DNA of 34,668 bases from Opitutales bacterium (GCA_016933595.1 JAFGAQ010000060.1:1-34668), one strand, 5' to 3'; counted from the first letter of the stretch, positions 1 through 10,200 are shown. Numbers and translations: made by a program. The notes: a model not told the origin generated them from the sequence alone.

Positions 1-1559
1 ATCAGCCGTTTTGCCAATGCGACCTCAGTGGGAGTATGAAGCGCCATCTCTGAGCGATCCGCTGACCCTATGGGCTCCATCCATACCCCTCCACTCTTCC
101 TGAGGATTCCATGAATACGCGCTGATACATACAACAAGTATGGAGCCGTATTGCCCTCGAAGCTAAGCATCTTGTCCCAATCAAACTGGTAATCACTCGA
201 TCGGTTCTGGCTCAAATCGGCATATCGCACCGAAGCGATCCCAATTGAAGTGGAAATCGCATCGAGTTCCGCTCCGGAAAGCTCCGGATTCTTCTGCGCG
301 GTAATGGCCCGTGCCCGCTCACATGCCTCATCCAAAAGCTCCCTGAGTTTCACGTTCTCGCCATTGCGGGTCTTGATCGCCTTCCCATCCGGGCCGAGTA
401 TCGTCCCGAATGTGACATGCTTCATCACCGGTAGTTTCCGGCCTCGCTTCTCAAACCACTTTCGAACGGTCAGCTCAAGCTGCTCAAAATGATCTTTCTG
501 CCGCGCATCGGTGACGTTGATGACTTCGTCTGCCGCAAAATGCTCGTGGCGATAGAGTGCGGTCGCCAAATCGGTCGTAGCATAGTTGCTCGCCCCATCC
601 GATTTCCGGATAATGAAGGGTTGGGTGGCAAAGCGAGGATGCTCCGGATGAAAAACCACCAAGGCTCCCTGACTCTCCGAAGCGATTCCATCTTCCTCAA
701 GCTCTGAACAAACCCGTTCAACTTGATCACGGTAAAAGCTCTCGCCTAGGACATGGTCAAACCTCACATCCAATCGCTCGTAGATCTTGATGAACTCGCC
801 ATAGCTGATATCCACAATCGACCGCCAAATCTTAAGATTTTCGGAGTCTCCACCCTGCAGTTTCACCAGCTCAGCCCGCGCCTCATCCAACGCGGATGGG
901 TCAACCTGAGTCAAGGCGCTTCCCTTTCGGTACAGATCCTCAAGAACCGCAATCGGATCCCCGGTAATAGCGTCAAGGTCGACCTGATTCCTTTTCAGGA
1001 TCATGATCAGAATCCCAAACTGGGTTCCCCAATCCCCAATATGGTTATCCCGAACTACCGATGCTCCGCAAAACCCGAGGATCCTACAGATCGCGTCGCC
1101 AATTACAGTCGATCGAATGTGCCCAACATGCATCTGCTTGGCAGTATTCGGAGAGCTGAAATCCACCACCACCTTCTTCCCACCAACAATGGATTTCGCG
1201 GCAATCTCCAAGCGATCGCTGCATCCGAAATAAAGGAGCCAGTCCAGTAACCATTCAGAATCCAGCTCGAAATTGATAAATCCGGGACCGGCGATTTCCA
1301 GCTTACCCCAAGGAACACGCTTGCCTTCAAAATGCCGATGAATCGCATCCAGAAGCTGCTGCGCCATCAAACGCGGGTTCTGCCGCTTCTGTTTAGCCCA
1401 AGCCAAAACCCCGTTAGCCTGATAGTCACCATGTCGGGGATCCGCAATCCGGACATCCGGATCAAAATCCGGCCCGAAGGCCTCCATTCCATCCGCCACC
1501 TCACGTATTCTGGTGATTAACGCTTCCCTAGTGTCCAGTTCCATAACCAATTGACTCAT
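1..1559 (-). CDS. argS: Arginyl-tRNA synthetase, truncated at the left window edge (C-terminus missing)
   Basis: Read by translating the minus strand from ATG at 1559: MSQLVMELDTREALITRIREVADGM...VDFSSPNTAKQMHVGHIRSTVIGDAICRILGF...GASNYATTDLATALYRHEHF. HIGH-type motif (HVGH) in the argS context SPNxAKxMHVGHxRST. Not in the ORF track, presumably because it runs off the edge. Confidence 0.95.
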   Translation of the reverse strand, partial: MSQLVMELDTREALITRIREVADGMEAFGPDFDPDVRIADPRHGDYQANGVLAWAKQKRQNPRLMAQQLLDAIHRHFEGKRVPWGKLEIAGPGFINFELDSEWLLDWLLYFGCSDRLEIAAKSIVGGKKVVVDFSSPNTAKQMHVGHIRSTVIGDAICRILGFCGASVVRDNHIGDWGTQFGILIMILKRNQVDLDAITGDPIAVLEDLYRKGSALTQVDPSALDEARAELVKLQGGDSENLKIWRSIVDISYGEFIKIYERLDVRFDHVLGESFYRDQVERVCSELEEDGIASESQGALVVFHPEHPRFATQPFIIRKSDGASNYATTDLATALYRHEHFAADEVINVTDARQKDHFEQLELTVRKWFEKRGRKLPVMKHVTFGTILGPDGKAIKTRNGENVKLRELLDEACERARAITAQKNPELSGAELDAISTSIGIASVRYADLSQNRSSDYQFDWDKMLSFEGNTAPYLLYVSARIHGILRKSGGVWMEPIGSADRSEMALHTPTEVALAKRL

Positions 1560-1674
1560 GCAAACAAACGAATCGACCTACAGGAATTTCCGCTCGACAT
1601 CAAAAAGAAAATGTACCATAATGTTAAGTTTAACGCCGCATCAGCGCTGATCGTTATCCATTCGTTCGCAGTTA

Positions 1675-3009
1675 ATGAGAAAGAAAATCGTCACTCCGCG
1701 CAAATTTGTTAAGCCACCCTACTCGCTGTTGATCGAGAAAAAAAGAGACGGGTCCGAGTTCACGGAGGACGAGATTCGTTTTCTAGTGGATTCCGTTCTG
1801 GATCAGGAGATTCCCGACTATCAACTGGCATCCTTGCTCATGAGCATTTTCTTTGTCGGAATGTCGGCCCAGGAGACCGCGATCTTCGCCGAAGAAATGA
1901 TGCTTTCGGGTGAGGTTATTGATCTCACGGCCATTGCCAGGCCGAAGATCGAGAAATACTCCACGGGTGGGGTTGGAGACAAAACGACACTGGTTCTATG
2001 TCCCCTTGCAGCCGCCTGTGGGGTCGTGATGCCCAACATAAATGGTTCCGATGAAGAGTTCCTCATCAGTACACGAGACAAGCTGTCGGCCATTCCCGGC
2101 ATGAAGACGAGCATGTCCATGGAACGCTTTGTGAGCCAACTTCAGGATGTGGGATGTGCGATCGTTGGACAGCCGGACGACATCGCCCCTGTCGATGCCA
2201 TCCTATATAATCTCAGGCAGAAAACTGGAACCATCCCAAGCATTCCTCTGATCACCGGGAGCGTCCTAAGCCGAAAACTTGCTGCCGGGGCGGAGAGCCT
2301 CGTCGTTGATGTGAAATGGGGGAACGGTTCCTTCATCAAGGATGTTGAGCAAGCCAAGGTTCTCGCACGCTCCATTACGCGGGTGGGCCGTTCGATGAAA
2401 CGTCGTTGCGTGGCACTGGTAACCGACATGAACCAGCCATTGGGCGATACCGTCGGAACCTCTCTCGAGCTTCTGGAAGCGGTGCAACTGCTAAAGGGTG
2501 AAGGTCCCGATGATTTGAAAGAGCTCGTCCTCAAGCTCGGTATGGAGATTGTCAGATTGTCTGGCGTTGCAGGTAGTACCCTGTCGGCAAAACAGACGGT
2601 TCAACGGCACCTTGAGGATGGATCCGCCCTTCAAAAATTCAGGGAAATGATCCAAGCGCAGGGAGGAAACCCTGCCTTCATCGACGATCCATCCCTCCTG
2701 CCAAAGGCTAAACACGTTCGCAAACTTCCCGCACCGAAGCGGGGCTACGTCCATACCATCAACGCCGGAATGATCGCCCGTGGCGTTCAGATTCTCGCCA
2801 CCGATTCAAAAGGGAAAATCGACCCGGCTGTCGGCGTTTCAGAAATCAAGAAGGTGGGAACCCAAATGAAACAAGGGGAGCCGCTTATCATGATCCACTA
2901 TAACGACGAGGAAAGGCTTGAACCGGCGCTCGATTATTTGCGATCTGCCTTCAGATTAGCACCAAAACGGCCCACTCCACCCGATTTGGTCGTCGAAAGA
3001 GTGGCCTGA
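1675..3009 (+). CDS. deoA: Thymidine / pyrimidine-nucleoside phosphorylase
   Basis: 444 aa ORF; KYSTGGVGDKTTLVLCPLAAACGV phosphate/nucleoside-binding signature, KKRDGSEFTEDEIRFLVD N-terminus and LIMIHYNDEERL C-terminus typical of the deoA/pdp family. Confidence 0.93.
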   Translation: MRKKIVTPRKFVKPPYSLLIEKKRDGSEFTEDEIRFLVDSVLDQEIPDYQLASLLMSIFFVGMSAQETAIFAEEMMLSGEVIDLTAIARPKIEKYSTGGVGDKTTLVLCPLAAACGVVMPNINGSDEEFLISTRDKLSAIPGMKTSMSMERFVSQLQDVGCAIVGQPDDIAPVDAILYNLRQKTGTIPSIPLITGSVLSRKLAAGAESLVVDVKWGNGSFIKDVEQAKVLARSITRVGRSMKRRCVALVTDMNQPLGDTVGTSLELLEAVQLLKGEGPDDLKELVLKLGMEIVRLSGVAGSTLSAKQTVQRHLEDGSALQKFREMIQAQGGNPAFIDDPSLLPKAKHVRKLPAPKRGYVHTINAGMIARGVQILATDSKGKIDPAVGVSEIKKVGTQMKQGEPLIMIHYNDEERLEPALDYLRSAFRLAPKRPTPPDLVVERVA

Positions 3010-3013
3010 CCCA

Positions 3014-3571
3014 TCAGGCACGACCAAGATAGGCACCGGATTCAGTGCTCACTCGAATCCGGTCTCCTTCTTTAACAAACAGAGGAACCTGTACAACCAG
3101 GTCTGTCTCGGTGCGGGCTGGCTTCAAGGTTGTGCTTGCAGAGTCTCCTCGCAGTCCTTCCGGAGACTCCACCACTTTCATTTCGACCGTGGACGGAAGC
3201 TGAACTTGCTTTGGCTTGTCGTCCACAAACAGAATATCGTAGGATGCGGATGGAACGATGTACCGAAGGTCGTCTTCCACAAACGCCATTGGAAGAACAA
3301 CATCCTCGTAGGTTTCATTGTCCAGGAAATGATAACCATCGGCATCCGAATAACTGAACTCCAACCTCCGGTTTTCCACATCCAACACCTCAAGACGATC
3401 AGTGCTTCTAAACTTGGCTGTCGTCGAATTTCCCGTATCCAGATTCCTTAAAGTGGTCTGGACAAATCCAGCCTGTCGGCCTTGGGTGCGATGCATCACT
3501 TCCATCACAAGATGAGGACCACCCTGCAGCAGAACAACATTTCCTTTTCTCAAGTCATTTGGAGTTACCAT
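3014..3571 (-). CDS. efp: Elongation factor P (Arg at position 32)
   Basis: 185 aa; N-terminal KOW-like domain, VESPEGLRGDSAS...KPARTETDLVVQVPLFVKEGDRIRVSTESGAYLGRA matches the EF-P C-terminal OB domains. Loop reads RTQGRQAGFVQTTLRNL. Confidence 0.95.
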   Translation of the reverse strand: MVTPNDLRKGNVVLLQGGPHLVMEVMHRTQGRQAGFVQTTLRNLDTGNSTTAKFRSTDRLEVLDVENRRLEFSYSDADGYHFLDNETYEDVVLPMAFVEDDLRYIVPSASYDILFVDDKPKQVQLPSTVEMKVVESPEGLRGDSASTTLKPARTETDLVVQVPLFVKEGDRIRVSTESGAYLGRA

Positions 3572-3637
3572 GATCGGTCAAGACGGGTTTCATTCGATAT
3601 TCAAGGCGCGAATCGGTAGGAGATCATTTCAGTCTCG

Positions 3638-4159
3638 TCAAGTCTTTCCTGCCGCAAGCAATACCTGCAAGCGCTCGATAAAAGGAACCTGGCTCGCCTT
3701 CAATAATTCTTTCGCTCTTTTCACAGGAGCCATCTCCGCCCGATCAATCTCGGGGACATCCATCCAGACGCCCGATGAAGGGGGCCACTCCATCTTGAAT
3801 GAGTTGCTCGCCACAATCCGATCTTCCTCCCACTCGCCTTCCACCGCCCACGCGTATACGACCTTGCCTCCTTTTTGAATGATCATACCGAGCGACAGAT
3901 AGTCCGCCTCTTTCATGAGCTTCATTCCGGTTTCTTCTTCGAATTCTCTCACTGCCGCTTCAAACGCCTTTTCGCCCTTGTGGAATTCTCCCTTAGGAAT
4001 ACTCCAGTATCCTTCGTTCTTGTGGGTGAATAGCGGACCTCCGGGATGAACCACCAACACACGCAACTCATCGCCATTTCCACGACTGTTATCATACATC
4101 AGAATACCTGCGCTTTGCCGGATCTTAACTTGCTTGCTCTTTCCCACACGGTTTGTCAT
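3638..4159 (-). CDS. NUDIX hydrolase (predicted NTP pyrophosphohydrolase, COG4119-like)
   Basis: Nudix box GEFHKGEKAFEAAVREFEEETGM fits GX5EX7REUXEEXGU; context QSAGILMY...VLVVHPGGPLFTHKNEGYWSIPKGE. The listed ORF extends to 4480, but that extension overlaps fmt and looks non-coding; start taken as ATG at 4159 (MTNRVGKSKQ). Confidence 0.88.
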   Translation of the reverse strand: MTNRVGKSKQVKIRQSAGILMYDNSRGNGDELRVLVVHPGGPLFTHKNEGYWSIPKGEFHKGEKAFEAAVREFEEETGMKLMKEADYLSLGMIIQKGGKVVYAWAVEGEWEEDRIVASNSFKMEWPPSSGVWMDVPEIDRAEMAPVKRAKELLKASQVPFIERLQVLLAAGKT

Positions 4160-4220
4160 AGGGAGGAACACCGTAATTGCCAGAACATAATCAGTCTCGA
4201 TTAACCACCCTAACCAATCC

Positions 4221-5240
4221 ATGTCTGCAGAACCATCCATCCCCATCAAAGCTGTCTTCATGGGATCCGACAGCATCGCAGTTCCATTCCTCGAAGATTG
4301 GCGGATCTCTATGTCCGAGAAGGTTCGACTCGATACCGTCATAACCCAACCCGACAGGCCATCCGGCAGGGGCAAACACGTCGCACCAAACGCGATCAAA
4401 ACATGGGCATCCAGTTGCGGAATCCCGGTCGTCCAACCGGAGAATCCAAGCGTCGATCTCCCGGATATCATCTCGAACAATCAATGGGAACTGGCCATTG
4501 TAATGGCCTATGGACACATCTTATCCAAACCACTGCTAGGCTGTTTTCCCAAAGGGTGTTTCAACTTACACGCATCACTCTTGCCGGAACTCCGCGGGCC
4601 AAGCCCGATTGAAACCTCGATTGCTATCGGATCATCCTGCACCGGTGTCACCCTCATGGAGATGGTCTCCAAACTCGATGCCGGCCCGATCATCGATCAG
4701 GAAACGTGCCCCATCCTCTCCGAATCGGACGGACCCACTCTCCGGTCCGCACTCGCCACATCCTGCATTCCATTGATGAAGCGGAACATGAATCGGCTCG
4801 GCGATCAGTCCTATCCTTCCTATCCCCAGGACGAGTCCAGAGCCTCCTATTGCCGGTTGCTCACAAAAAGGGATGCCTTTCTGGATTTTTCCCTTCCCGC
4901 TAATGCTGTGATCAATCACATTCGTGCATTCCGGTCCTGGCCTGGATCCATCATGGAATTCAACGGTGTTCCCTTAAAAATTGGACAGGCAACCGTTTTT
5001 GACGATCCCGGATGCGAGCTATCGGATGCGGTTCCCGGAACCATGATCTCGGACTCATCATCCATTCGCATTCGGACTGTGGACAAATGGGTCTCGATTC
5101 TCTCCATCCAGAAGCCAGGATCCCGCATGATGCCCACACCGGATTTTCTAAGAGGCTTCCGGCTCCCGGCATCTGTGGAGCTGCCGTTTCAGTCTTCCAT
5201 GCCGCTCGTCGGATCCAAACCCTTCCGTTTCACAAAATAA
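4221..5240 (+). CDS. fmt: Methionyl-tRNA formyltransferase
   Basis: 339 aa; AVFMGSDSIAVPFLE N-terminus, GCFNLHASLLPELRGPSPIETSI and DAGPIIDQE motifs of Fmt. Confidence 0.95.
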   Translation: MSAEPSIPIKAVFMGSDSIAVPFLEDWRISMSEKVRLDTVITQPDRPSGRGKHVAPNAIKTWASSCGIPVVQPENPSVDLPDIISNNQWELAIVMAYGHILSKPLLGCFPKGCFNLHASLLPELRGPSPIETSIAIGSSCTGVTLMEMVSKLDAGPIIDQETCPILSESDGPTLRSALATSCIPLMKRNMNRLGDQSYPSYPQDESRASYCRLLTKRDAFLDFSLPANAVINHIRAFRSWPGSIMEFNGVPLKIGQATVFDDPGCELSDAVPGTMISDSSSIRIRTVDKWVSILSIQKPGSRMMPTPDFLRGFRLPASVELPFQSSMPLVGSKPFRFTK

Positions 5241-5389
5241 TGATCACCGTTCCGTCCCTTCAACATACAGACACTCCAAATTCAAACCCGCATTCGGTTC
5301 CAAATGTCTTGCCGTTTCAGCGCCTCCAATCGTAGTATCATTCTCACGAAACTCCAGACGGAATCCTCTCACGACCCGCTTTCATCAAA

Positions 5390-6016
5390 ATGAACACACA
5401 TGTGCTTCCTTCTATTCCGGGCATCCGGTTGCTCATCGTTCTAGGGCTGTTGGCTCTTTGCTCCAGTTTACCCGCACAGGAATCCTCGCTCCGTTCGCAG
5501 ATTGCCAGTCTTTCCCAACGTTTCGATGATCTCGAACGCCGCCACAGCTTACTGACTCTCGAGATCGACAACCTCAAAGCCGAGAATGCCCGCCTCAGGG
5601 CAATCGTATCCGCCGCAAGCTCCACAGAACAACAGACCCGGATGGATGCTGCCATCACATCGGCAATGGACGTCCAATGGAAACGCACACAATCCTACGT
5701 CCAAGAACAGTTCGATAAACTGCTGACCCTTATCACGCGCAGACTCGACGCCACCGTTGAGGGCATTTCCCGCACATCGCAGATTCAAGCATCCCAGCCC
5801 CCCTCCAATGCCGCAACAACAACGACTGCCACAGTGTTTTCCAACGATTTCCCCAAAGAGGGAGTCCGTTACAAAGTCATGCCGGGCGATACCCTCAGCA
5901 ACATCGCGCAGAAGCATGGAACAACCATTCGTCACATCCAAAACGCCAATAGAATTGCCAATCCTAATGACCTGAAGGCAGGAACCGAGATTTTTGTTCC
6001 CATTCCATCCAAATAA
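5390..6016 (+). CDS. Secreted coiled-coil protein with C-terminal LysM domain
   Basis: N-terminal signal-like segment (LLIVLGLLALCSSLPAQ), heptad-rich SLSQRFDDLERRHSLLTLEIDNLKAENARLRAI, C-terminal LysM YKVMPGDTLSNIAQKHGTTIRHIQNANRIANPNDLKAGTEIFVP. Confidence 0.85.
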   Translation: MNTHVLPSIPGIRLLIVLGLLALCSSLPAQESSLRSQIASLSQRFDDLERRHSLLTLEIDNLKAENARLRAIVSAASSTEQQTRMDAAITSAMDVQWKRTQSYVQEQFDKLLTLITRRLDATVEGISRTSQIQASQPPSNAATTTTATVFSNDFPKEGVRYKVMPGDTLSNIAQKHGTTIRHIQNANRIANPNDLKAGTEIFVPIPSK

Positions 6017-6062
6017 CGCATGGGAATCGAATACAGTATTCAGCAACTTTTCACCTAGCATC

Positions 6063-7031
6063 ATGTCCGAACAAAAAAGCAGACTTGGACGCGGCCTAAG
6101 CGGCCTGATCTCACACGGCACATCACCATCCGGGAAATCTGCAGTGAATACAGTTGAGGTCGCATCACGGCTTCAATCCATTCAAGCAGAACAGAACCAC
6201 GGAGCATCGGATCGAGGGTCCCCAATCGGCGATTACATGGAAATCCCCGTCGGGCAGATCTCTCCCAATCCGTTCCAACCCAGAAAAACAATCGAAGAGG
6301 AGTCATTGGATGGTTTGGCCGAGAGCATTCGCGAGCAGGGATTACTCCAACCCATCGTTGTGCGGAGGCTCGCTTTGGATGCATTTGAGCTCATTGCCGG
6401 AGAAAGGCGAATGCGGGCATTTCAGAAGCTGAAGCTGTCACGCATTCCCGCCCGGATCATTGAGGCAAACGATGCGAAATCCGCCTCGCTCGCCCTTATC
6501 GAGAACTTGCAACGGGAGGGATTAAACCCGATTGAAGAAGCACTCGGTTACGCCAGTCTTGTCAGGGATTTTGATCTCACTCAGGAAAAAGCGGCTGAGA
6601 GAATCGGGAAAAATCGCGCAAGCTTTGCCAACGCACTCCGGTTGCTAAGACTTCCTGCGGAAATTCAGTCTTGGATCGCGAAGGGATTAATCTCAACCGG
6701 GCATGCTAAAGTGATCCTCGGACTCGAATCCAAAGAGGAGCAGCAGGCATTTGCCCGCAAAATACTGGAGGGTGGATGGAGTGTTAGAGAGGCAGAGCGC
6801 CGGATTATAAACTTCCATATATCCGGACGGCAGGCGACCAAATCCGCTCGCGACAACACAGACCCTGCTGTGCACACCGCACTGAAAGACTTGGAGAAAA
6901 AGGTTTCAACCCGACTCAGTGCCGAAACACAGGTTAAGCACAAAGGAAAAAAGGGGCAGTTGATCATCCATTACCATGGCCTTGATGATCTTCAGAGAAT
7001 CATGGAAACAATCGGAGTATCATCCGACTGA
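6063..7031 (+). CDS. parB: ParB/Spo0J family chromosome-partitioning protein
   Basis: MSEQKSRLGRGLSGLIS N-terminus (LGRGL ParA-interaction motif), ISPNPFQPRKTIEEESLDGLAESIREQGLLQPIVVRR, GERRMRAFQKL (GERRxRA CTP-binding motif), HTH region. In-frame upstream start at 5994 judged less likely. Confidence 0.93.
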   Translation: MSEQKSRLGRGLSGLISHGTSPSGKSAVNTVEVASRLQSIQAEQNHGASDRGSPIGDYMEIPVGQISPNPFQPRKTIEEESLDGLAESIREQGLLQPIVVRRLALDAFELIAGERRMRAFQKLKLSRIPARIIEANDAKSASLALIENLQREGLNPIEEALGYASLVRDFDLTQEKAAERIGKNRASFANALRLLRLPAEIQSWIAKGLISTGHAKVILGLESKEEQQAFARKILEGGWSVREAERRIINFHISGRQATKSARDNTDPAVHTALKDLEKKVSTRLSAETQVKHKGKKGQLIIHYHGLDDLQRIMETIGVSSD

Positions 7032-7032
7032 C

Positions 7033-7064
7033 AAAAAAACCGCAGCCTAAACTGCGGTTTTTTT
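7033..7064. terminator. Bidirectional intrinsic terminator shared by parB (+) and rpoC/6S RNA (-)
   Basis: Perfect inverted repeat AAAAAAACCGCAG-CCTAAA-CTGCGGTTTTTTT; GC stem flanked by A-tract on one side and T-tract on the other, so it works on both strands. Confidence 0.92.
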
Positions 7065-7071
7065 GAAATAT

Positions 7072-7245
7072 AGAGTCCCCACATGTGCCGATAAGGTGGG
7101 CTCTTAACCCGGTCCTCACAAGGTGGGGGTATCTTCACAGGCTTCTGCCTTCCGGTTCACGGCTTGACATCATCCCGCAAAGGGCAACCCCCTATTCGGT
7201 TTACATAGGAAAAGAGCACGTGTGTTCGAACACCGCAGGGACTCT
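7072..7245 (-). ncRNA. ssrS: Probable 6S RNA
   Basis: Minus-strand RNA AGAGUCCCUGCGGUGUUCGAACACACGUGCUCUU...AAGAGCCCACCUUAUCGGCACAUGUGGGGACUCU, about 174 nt. Long closing stem (AGAGUCCCUGCG-G-UGU with ACAUGUGGGGACUCU), 6S-like GCGGUGUUCG at the 5' side of a central bubble, apical stem restarting at GUGCUCUU/AAGAGCCCAC. Followed directly by an intrinsic terminator. Confidence 0.78.
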
Positions 7246-7258
7246 GAAATGAGCTCAC

Positions 7259-10200
7259 TTACATGGCATCTTCACTGACCATATCGTATTCGCTTTTCAG
7301 CTCTCCCCCGAGGGTATCGATTCGCAAGTGGCGATAAGAAGGCAATCCGGTCCCGGCAGGAATCAGATTTCCCATGATCACATTCTCCTTGAAGCCCCTC
7401 AGACGATCTACCTTACCCAGCGTTGCGGCTTCAGTGAGAACACGTGTGGTTTCCTGGAAGGATGCGGCTGAGATAAAGCTTTCCGTCTCAAGCGATGCCT
7501 TGGAGATACCCAACAACAGCGGCTCAGCTTCGGCTGGCTTTCCACCGGCTTCAACGATTCGCTCATTGGATTCCATGAAATTGAAACGGTCAATCTGCTC
7601 GCCCCAGAAGAATTCCGAATCACCCGGATCGGTGATCCTCACTTTGCGCAACATCCTGGAAAGGATCACTTCAATGTGTTTGTCGCTGATCGAAACGCCC
7701 TGCACACGGTACACCTTCTGAATCTCGGATAGGAGATACTCCTGCACCGCACTGGGTCCGAGAATCTCGAGGATTTCGTGTGGGTCGGCCGCCCCTTCGG
7801 TGAGGTGCTGGCCACGGGTGACCACATCACCGGGCTGAACAATCATGTGCTTGCCATGGGGGATAAGGTGTTCCTCCTTCTCTCCCGTCTCCGGATCTGT
7901 TACGATCAAACGCCGTTTGCCCCGAACCGTTCCTTCGAGGCTCACAATTCCGTCAATCTTTGCCATCTCGGCGGCATCCTTTGGCCGACGCGCCTCAAAC
8001 AACTCTGCAACACGCGGCAAACCACCGGTGATGTCCTGAGTCTTGGCTGCCTGCCGCGGCGTCCTCGCCAAAATGGTGCCTTCCTCAATGAAGTCACCCT
8101 CGTTGACCGAAATCTGAGCTCCTGTCGGAACGCTATAACTGGCCACGGGATCACCCTTCTCATTACGGATCACAATCTGGGGATTCAGGTCTTCCTTGTG
8201 TTCAATAACCGTGCTTGCGATACGTCCGGATGCATCATCCTTTTCACGCTTAACCGTCACTCCCAAAATCATATCCGTGAAGGAAATGATACCCGTCTTT
8301 TCCGACAAAATGGGAACCACTGTCGGGTTCCACACCGAAAGACGGTCGCCCTTCTTTATGGTCGCACCATCTTCGAAGAGCAAGGCCGCACCCACAACCA
8401 TCTTATGGATTTCGAGCTCGAAATCGTCGTTGTCCAGAATACGGATTGAGCCGGTCTTGTTCGTGACAACACGGCCACCATCCTTGGTCCTGACCCAACG
8501 TAGATCTTTGGAGTATTTAATTTTCCCTCCATTGCGTACCCGAATTTCCGGATCCCGCTTACTCTGATTTGCCACCCCACCAATGTGGAAGGTTCGCATG
8601 GTCAGCTGAGTCCCCGGTTCCCCAATTGACTGGGCAGCAACAATACCAACTGCGCTCCCGATCTCAACAAGATCGTTGGTCGCCGGATCCACACCGTATT
8701 CTTTCGCCGTGATTCCAACCTTCTGCTTGGTCGTCAGCGGCGACATAACGCGAATACGGTCGATGCCCAGCGTTTCTATGCGCTTGGCGGTTTCCTCATC
8801 GATCATCTGCCCGGAGCGAACCAGAATTTCAGAAGGATCCAAAGGATTCAGAATGTCATCGGTCGCAAACCTGCCAACGATACGTTCATAGAGGGACACA
8901 ATATCATCGTTACCATCCCCGATCGCAATCTTCCAAACCCCATCGCGATTCCCGTCATCGATTTCGGCAACCACACAATCCATCGCCACATCACACAGTT
9001 TGCGGGTCAGATACCCGGCATCCGCTGTCTTGAGTGCGGTATCAGCCAGACCCTTGCGGGCTCCGTGGGTCGAAATGAAGTATTCAAGCACCGACAACCC
9101 TTCACGGAAGGAAGCAAGAATCGGCCGCTCAATAATATCTCCGGATGGCTTGGCCATCAAACCACGCATACCGCACAACTGACGCACCTGCTGTTTGTTA
9201 CCACGGGCTCCTGAGTCCATCATGATGTAAACAGGATTGATCTCGTCGCGGCTCCGGCTGGTGGATAGACTCTGGAAGACCTCTGCCGCAACCTTATCGG
9301 TCGCACCACCCCAGATGTCCACGATCTTGTTGTATCGTTCACCCGTCGTCGTGATACCTTTGCGGAACTGACTCTCAACTTCCTCAATCGAAGCACGGGC
9401 ACGCTTAATGATTTCCTGCTTGCTCGGGGGAATGATCATGTCGTCGATACCGATCGAAATACCCGCCTGAGTAGCAACCTTGAAACCGAGCTGCTTCAGG
9501 CTATCCAAGGTCTCGATCGTCTTTTCCTGACCCGTCGTCTTGTAAGTGGCAAGAATAAGGTCGCCAAGCTTCCCCTTGGCCACTGGGTAGTTTACAAAAC
9601 CAACCTCACGCGGCCAAATTGTGTTGAAGATCACACGGCCGACTGTGGTCCGGATAACCTTCCGTTCAGAGTTTCCAACTTCCGTTTCACGGCCATGGTC
9701 CGGATTCTTGAGGTCGATCCAGTCGTGCTTTTTCAGCACACCATCCGCCTCAGCCAACAGCACCTCATCAATGCTTTCGATCAACGGAACACGCTTTCCC
9801 GCCTCAGGCTTTGCCACCGGCTCAAACGTCAGGTAATACGAGCCAAGAACAATGTCCTGTGACGGCGTCAGAATCGGCTTACCACTGGATGGTGAAAAGA
9901 TGTTGTGGGTCGCCATCATCAGCAATTTCGCCTCCATCACCGCTTCAAGTGACAAGGGAACATGGACCGCCATCTGGTCACCGTCAAAGTCAGCATTGTA
10001 TGGAGTACAAACCAACGGATGCACGCGAATCGCATCACCTTCAATCAGAACTGGATCGAATGCCTGGATAGACAAACGGTGAAGGGTTGGCGCACGGTTC
10101 AACAAAACCGGGTGCCCCTTGGTCACTTCCTCGAGAATGTCCCACACCTCGGGTGACCGTTTTTCGATCATCTTGCGGGCCCCACGAACCGTGTGAACAA

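Noticed and set aside
753-1250. 165-aa plus-strand ORF in the argS region
   Set aside because: Antisense shadow of argS, which is clearly coding on the minus strand.
4160-4480. N-terminal extension of the NUDIX ORF
   Set aside because: Overlaps the start of fmt on the opposite strand, is not Nudix-like, and a good start exists at 4159.
7222-7233. GTGTTCGAACAC palindrome as an operator or parS site
   Set aside because: It does not match the parS consensus and is explained by the conserved GUGUUCG segment of the 6S RNA.
7072-7245. Alternative call as SRP (4.5S) RNA because of a CCGGAAGG hairpin
   Set aside because: The SRP signature AGGUCCGGAAGGAAGCAGCC is not present; the closing stem, GCGGUGUUCG and central bubble fit 6S RNA better.
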